NCBI GenBank assembly: GCA_035505655.1
Contig: DATJQP010000090.1
Coordinates: 1-13,912, forward strand
Length of the DNA: 13,912 nucleotides
From: JAGVPT01 sp035505655
GTDB lineage: Bacteria > Bacteroidota > Ignavibacteria > UBA10030 > UBA8401
Direction of reading: 5' to 3'
In this document: piece after piece, positions 13,467-13,912 of the stretch
Numbering within the stretch: the first letter of the stretch is position 1
Layout of the letters: each line of letters starts with the position of its first letter
The notes under the pieces: generated by a model
What the model saw: the letters and a program-made list of their open reading frames with translations, nothing else
What the model was told of the DNA's origin: nothing
Database searches by the model: none
Position numbers and translations under genes: made by a program

Positions 13467-13912
13467 ATGGGACCGTTCGTACCAGACATCATCTCCGATC
13501 AGTTGAACCTCGTCGTTGCGCTGATCCTTGGAATAGGATTCGGCTTCGTCCTCGAGCAGGCCGGATTTTCATCGTCGCGGAGACTCGCCGGAGTCTTTTA
13601 CGGCTACGATTTCACCGTCCTCCGGGTTTTCTTCACCGCCGCGGTGACCGCGATGAGCGGCATTCTCATCCTCGGCTATTTCGGCCTCCTCGACACGGAG
13701 GCCATCTATGTCAACCCGACCTGGCTCTGGCCGGCAATTGTCGGAGGGGCGATCATGGGAGTCGGTTTCATCGTGGGAGGATATTGCCCGGGGACCAGCG
13801 TCTGTGCCGCGGCCATCGGGAAGGTCGACGGCATGTTCTTCGTCGGAGGAGGGATGATCGGCGTCCTTTTCTTCGGCGAGCTCTATCCGTTGTATCACAA
13901 CTTCTATGAGTC
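13467..13912 (+). CDS. YeeE/YedE-family sulfur transporter, second half-size protein (cut by window end)
   Basis: The frame runs from ATG 13467 (AAGGGTG upstream) to the end of the window, about 148 residues without a stop. LILGIGFGFVLEQAGFSSSR is the opening of YeeE/YedE proteins, and GGYCPGTSVCAAAIGK (about 109-124) is the second conserved cysteine motif. Several helices are visible. It starts 21 bases after the first half and together they should make a complete two-lobed transporter. The 3' part lies beyond the window, where extra domains such as rhodanese often follow in related operons, so more of the sulfur module may be just outside. Confidence 0.88.
   Translation, partial: MGPFVPDIISDQLNLVVALILGIGFGFVLEQAGFSSSRRLAGVFYGYDFTVLRVFFTAAVTAMSGILILGYFGLLDTEAIYVNPTWLWPAIVGGAIMGVGFIVGGYCPGTSVCAAAIGKVDGMFFVGGGMIGVLFFGELYPLYHNFYE

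Noticed and set aside
13569..13898. 109-codon minus-strand frame near the right end
   Set aside because: Opposite the second YeeE/YedE protein, which has clear family motifs; very D/E/R-rich shadow.

Overview
The window looks like chromosomal DNA of a moderately GC-rich (well over 50% by eye) anaerobic or facultative bacterium with a periplasm. The evidence is an eight-heme c-type cytochrome with a membrane cytochrome b, YeeE/YedE sulfur-transport proteins, a CoA-disulfide-reductase-like flavoprotein and many thiol-handling genes. I suspect a Bacteroidota/Chlorobiota/Ignavibacteriota-like lineage from gene style and organisation, but nothing in the sequence proves it. There are no transposases, phage structural genes or CRISPR arrays.

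Left part (1-4576): the window opens inside a GIY-YIG nuclease gene whose 3' end runs into an initiator-tRNA-like sequence with an abnormal D-loop. A strong bidirectional terminator follows. On the minus strand come a 67-residue orphan protein and an RhlE-type DEAD-box RNA helicase. About 700 bases without a convincing gene follow, holding two inverted-repeat structures. A plus-strand gene then encodes a 547-residue exported, glycine-rich membrane protein that I do not recognise.

Middle part (4577-9200): minus-strand genes encode a CzcD/ZitB-type cation diffusion facilitator and, separately, an operon of two tiny DUF2892-like membrane proteins and a SAM-dependent methyltransferase. Diverging from this operon is a plus-strand thiol/sulfur operon. 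It encodes a thioredoxin, a CoADR-type FAD oxidoreductase fused to a rhodanese-like domain that lacks its cysteine, and a free-standing rhodanese that keeps it.

Right part (9201-13912): a minus-strand pair encodes an ECF sigma factor and a soluble zinc-finger (ZAS-type) anti-sigma factor. Diverging from it is a tightly packed plus-strand operon. It encodes a MerR regulator with a cysteine-rich tail, an octaheme cytochrome of the tetrathionate-reductase (OTR) family with a C-terminal membrane anchor, a di-heme-type cytochrome b, and two half-size YeeE/YedE proteins, the second cut by the window end.

Working model (inference): the right-hand operon is a membrane-bound reductase module. Quinol electrons would pass through cytochrome b to the periplasmic octaheme enzyme, which would reduce tetrathionate or another small S or N oxyanion. 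The YeeE/YedE pair would move sulfur (thiosulfate-like) across the inner membrane, and the thioredoxin, CoADR and rhodanese would handle the sulfane sulfur and thiols inside. Two possible thiol- or metal-responsive regulators, the MerR with its Cys tail and the sigma/ZAS pair, sit between the two halves.
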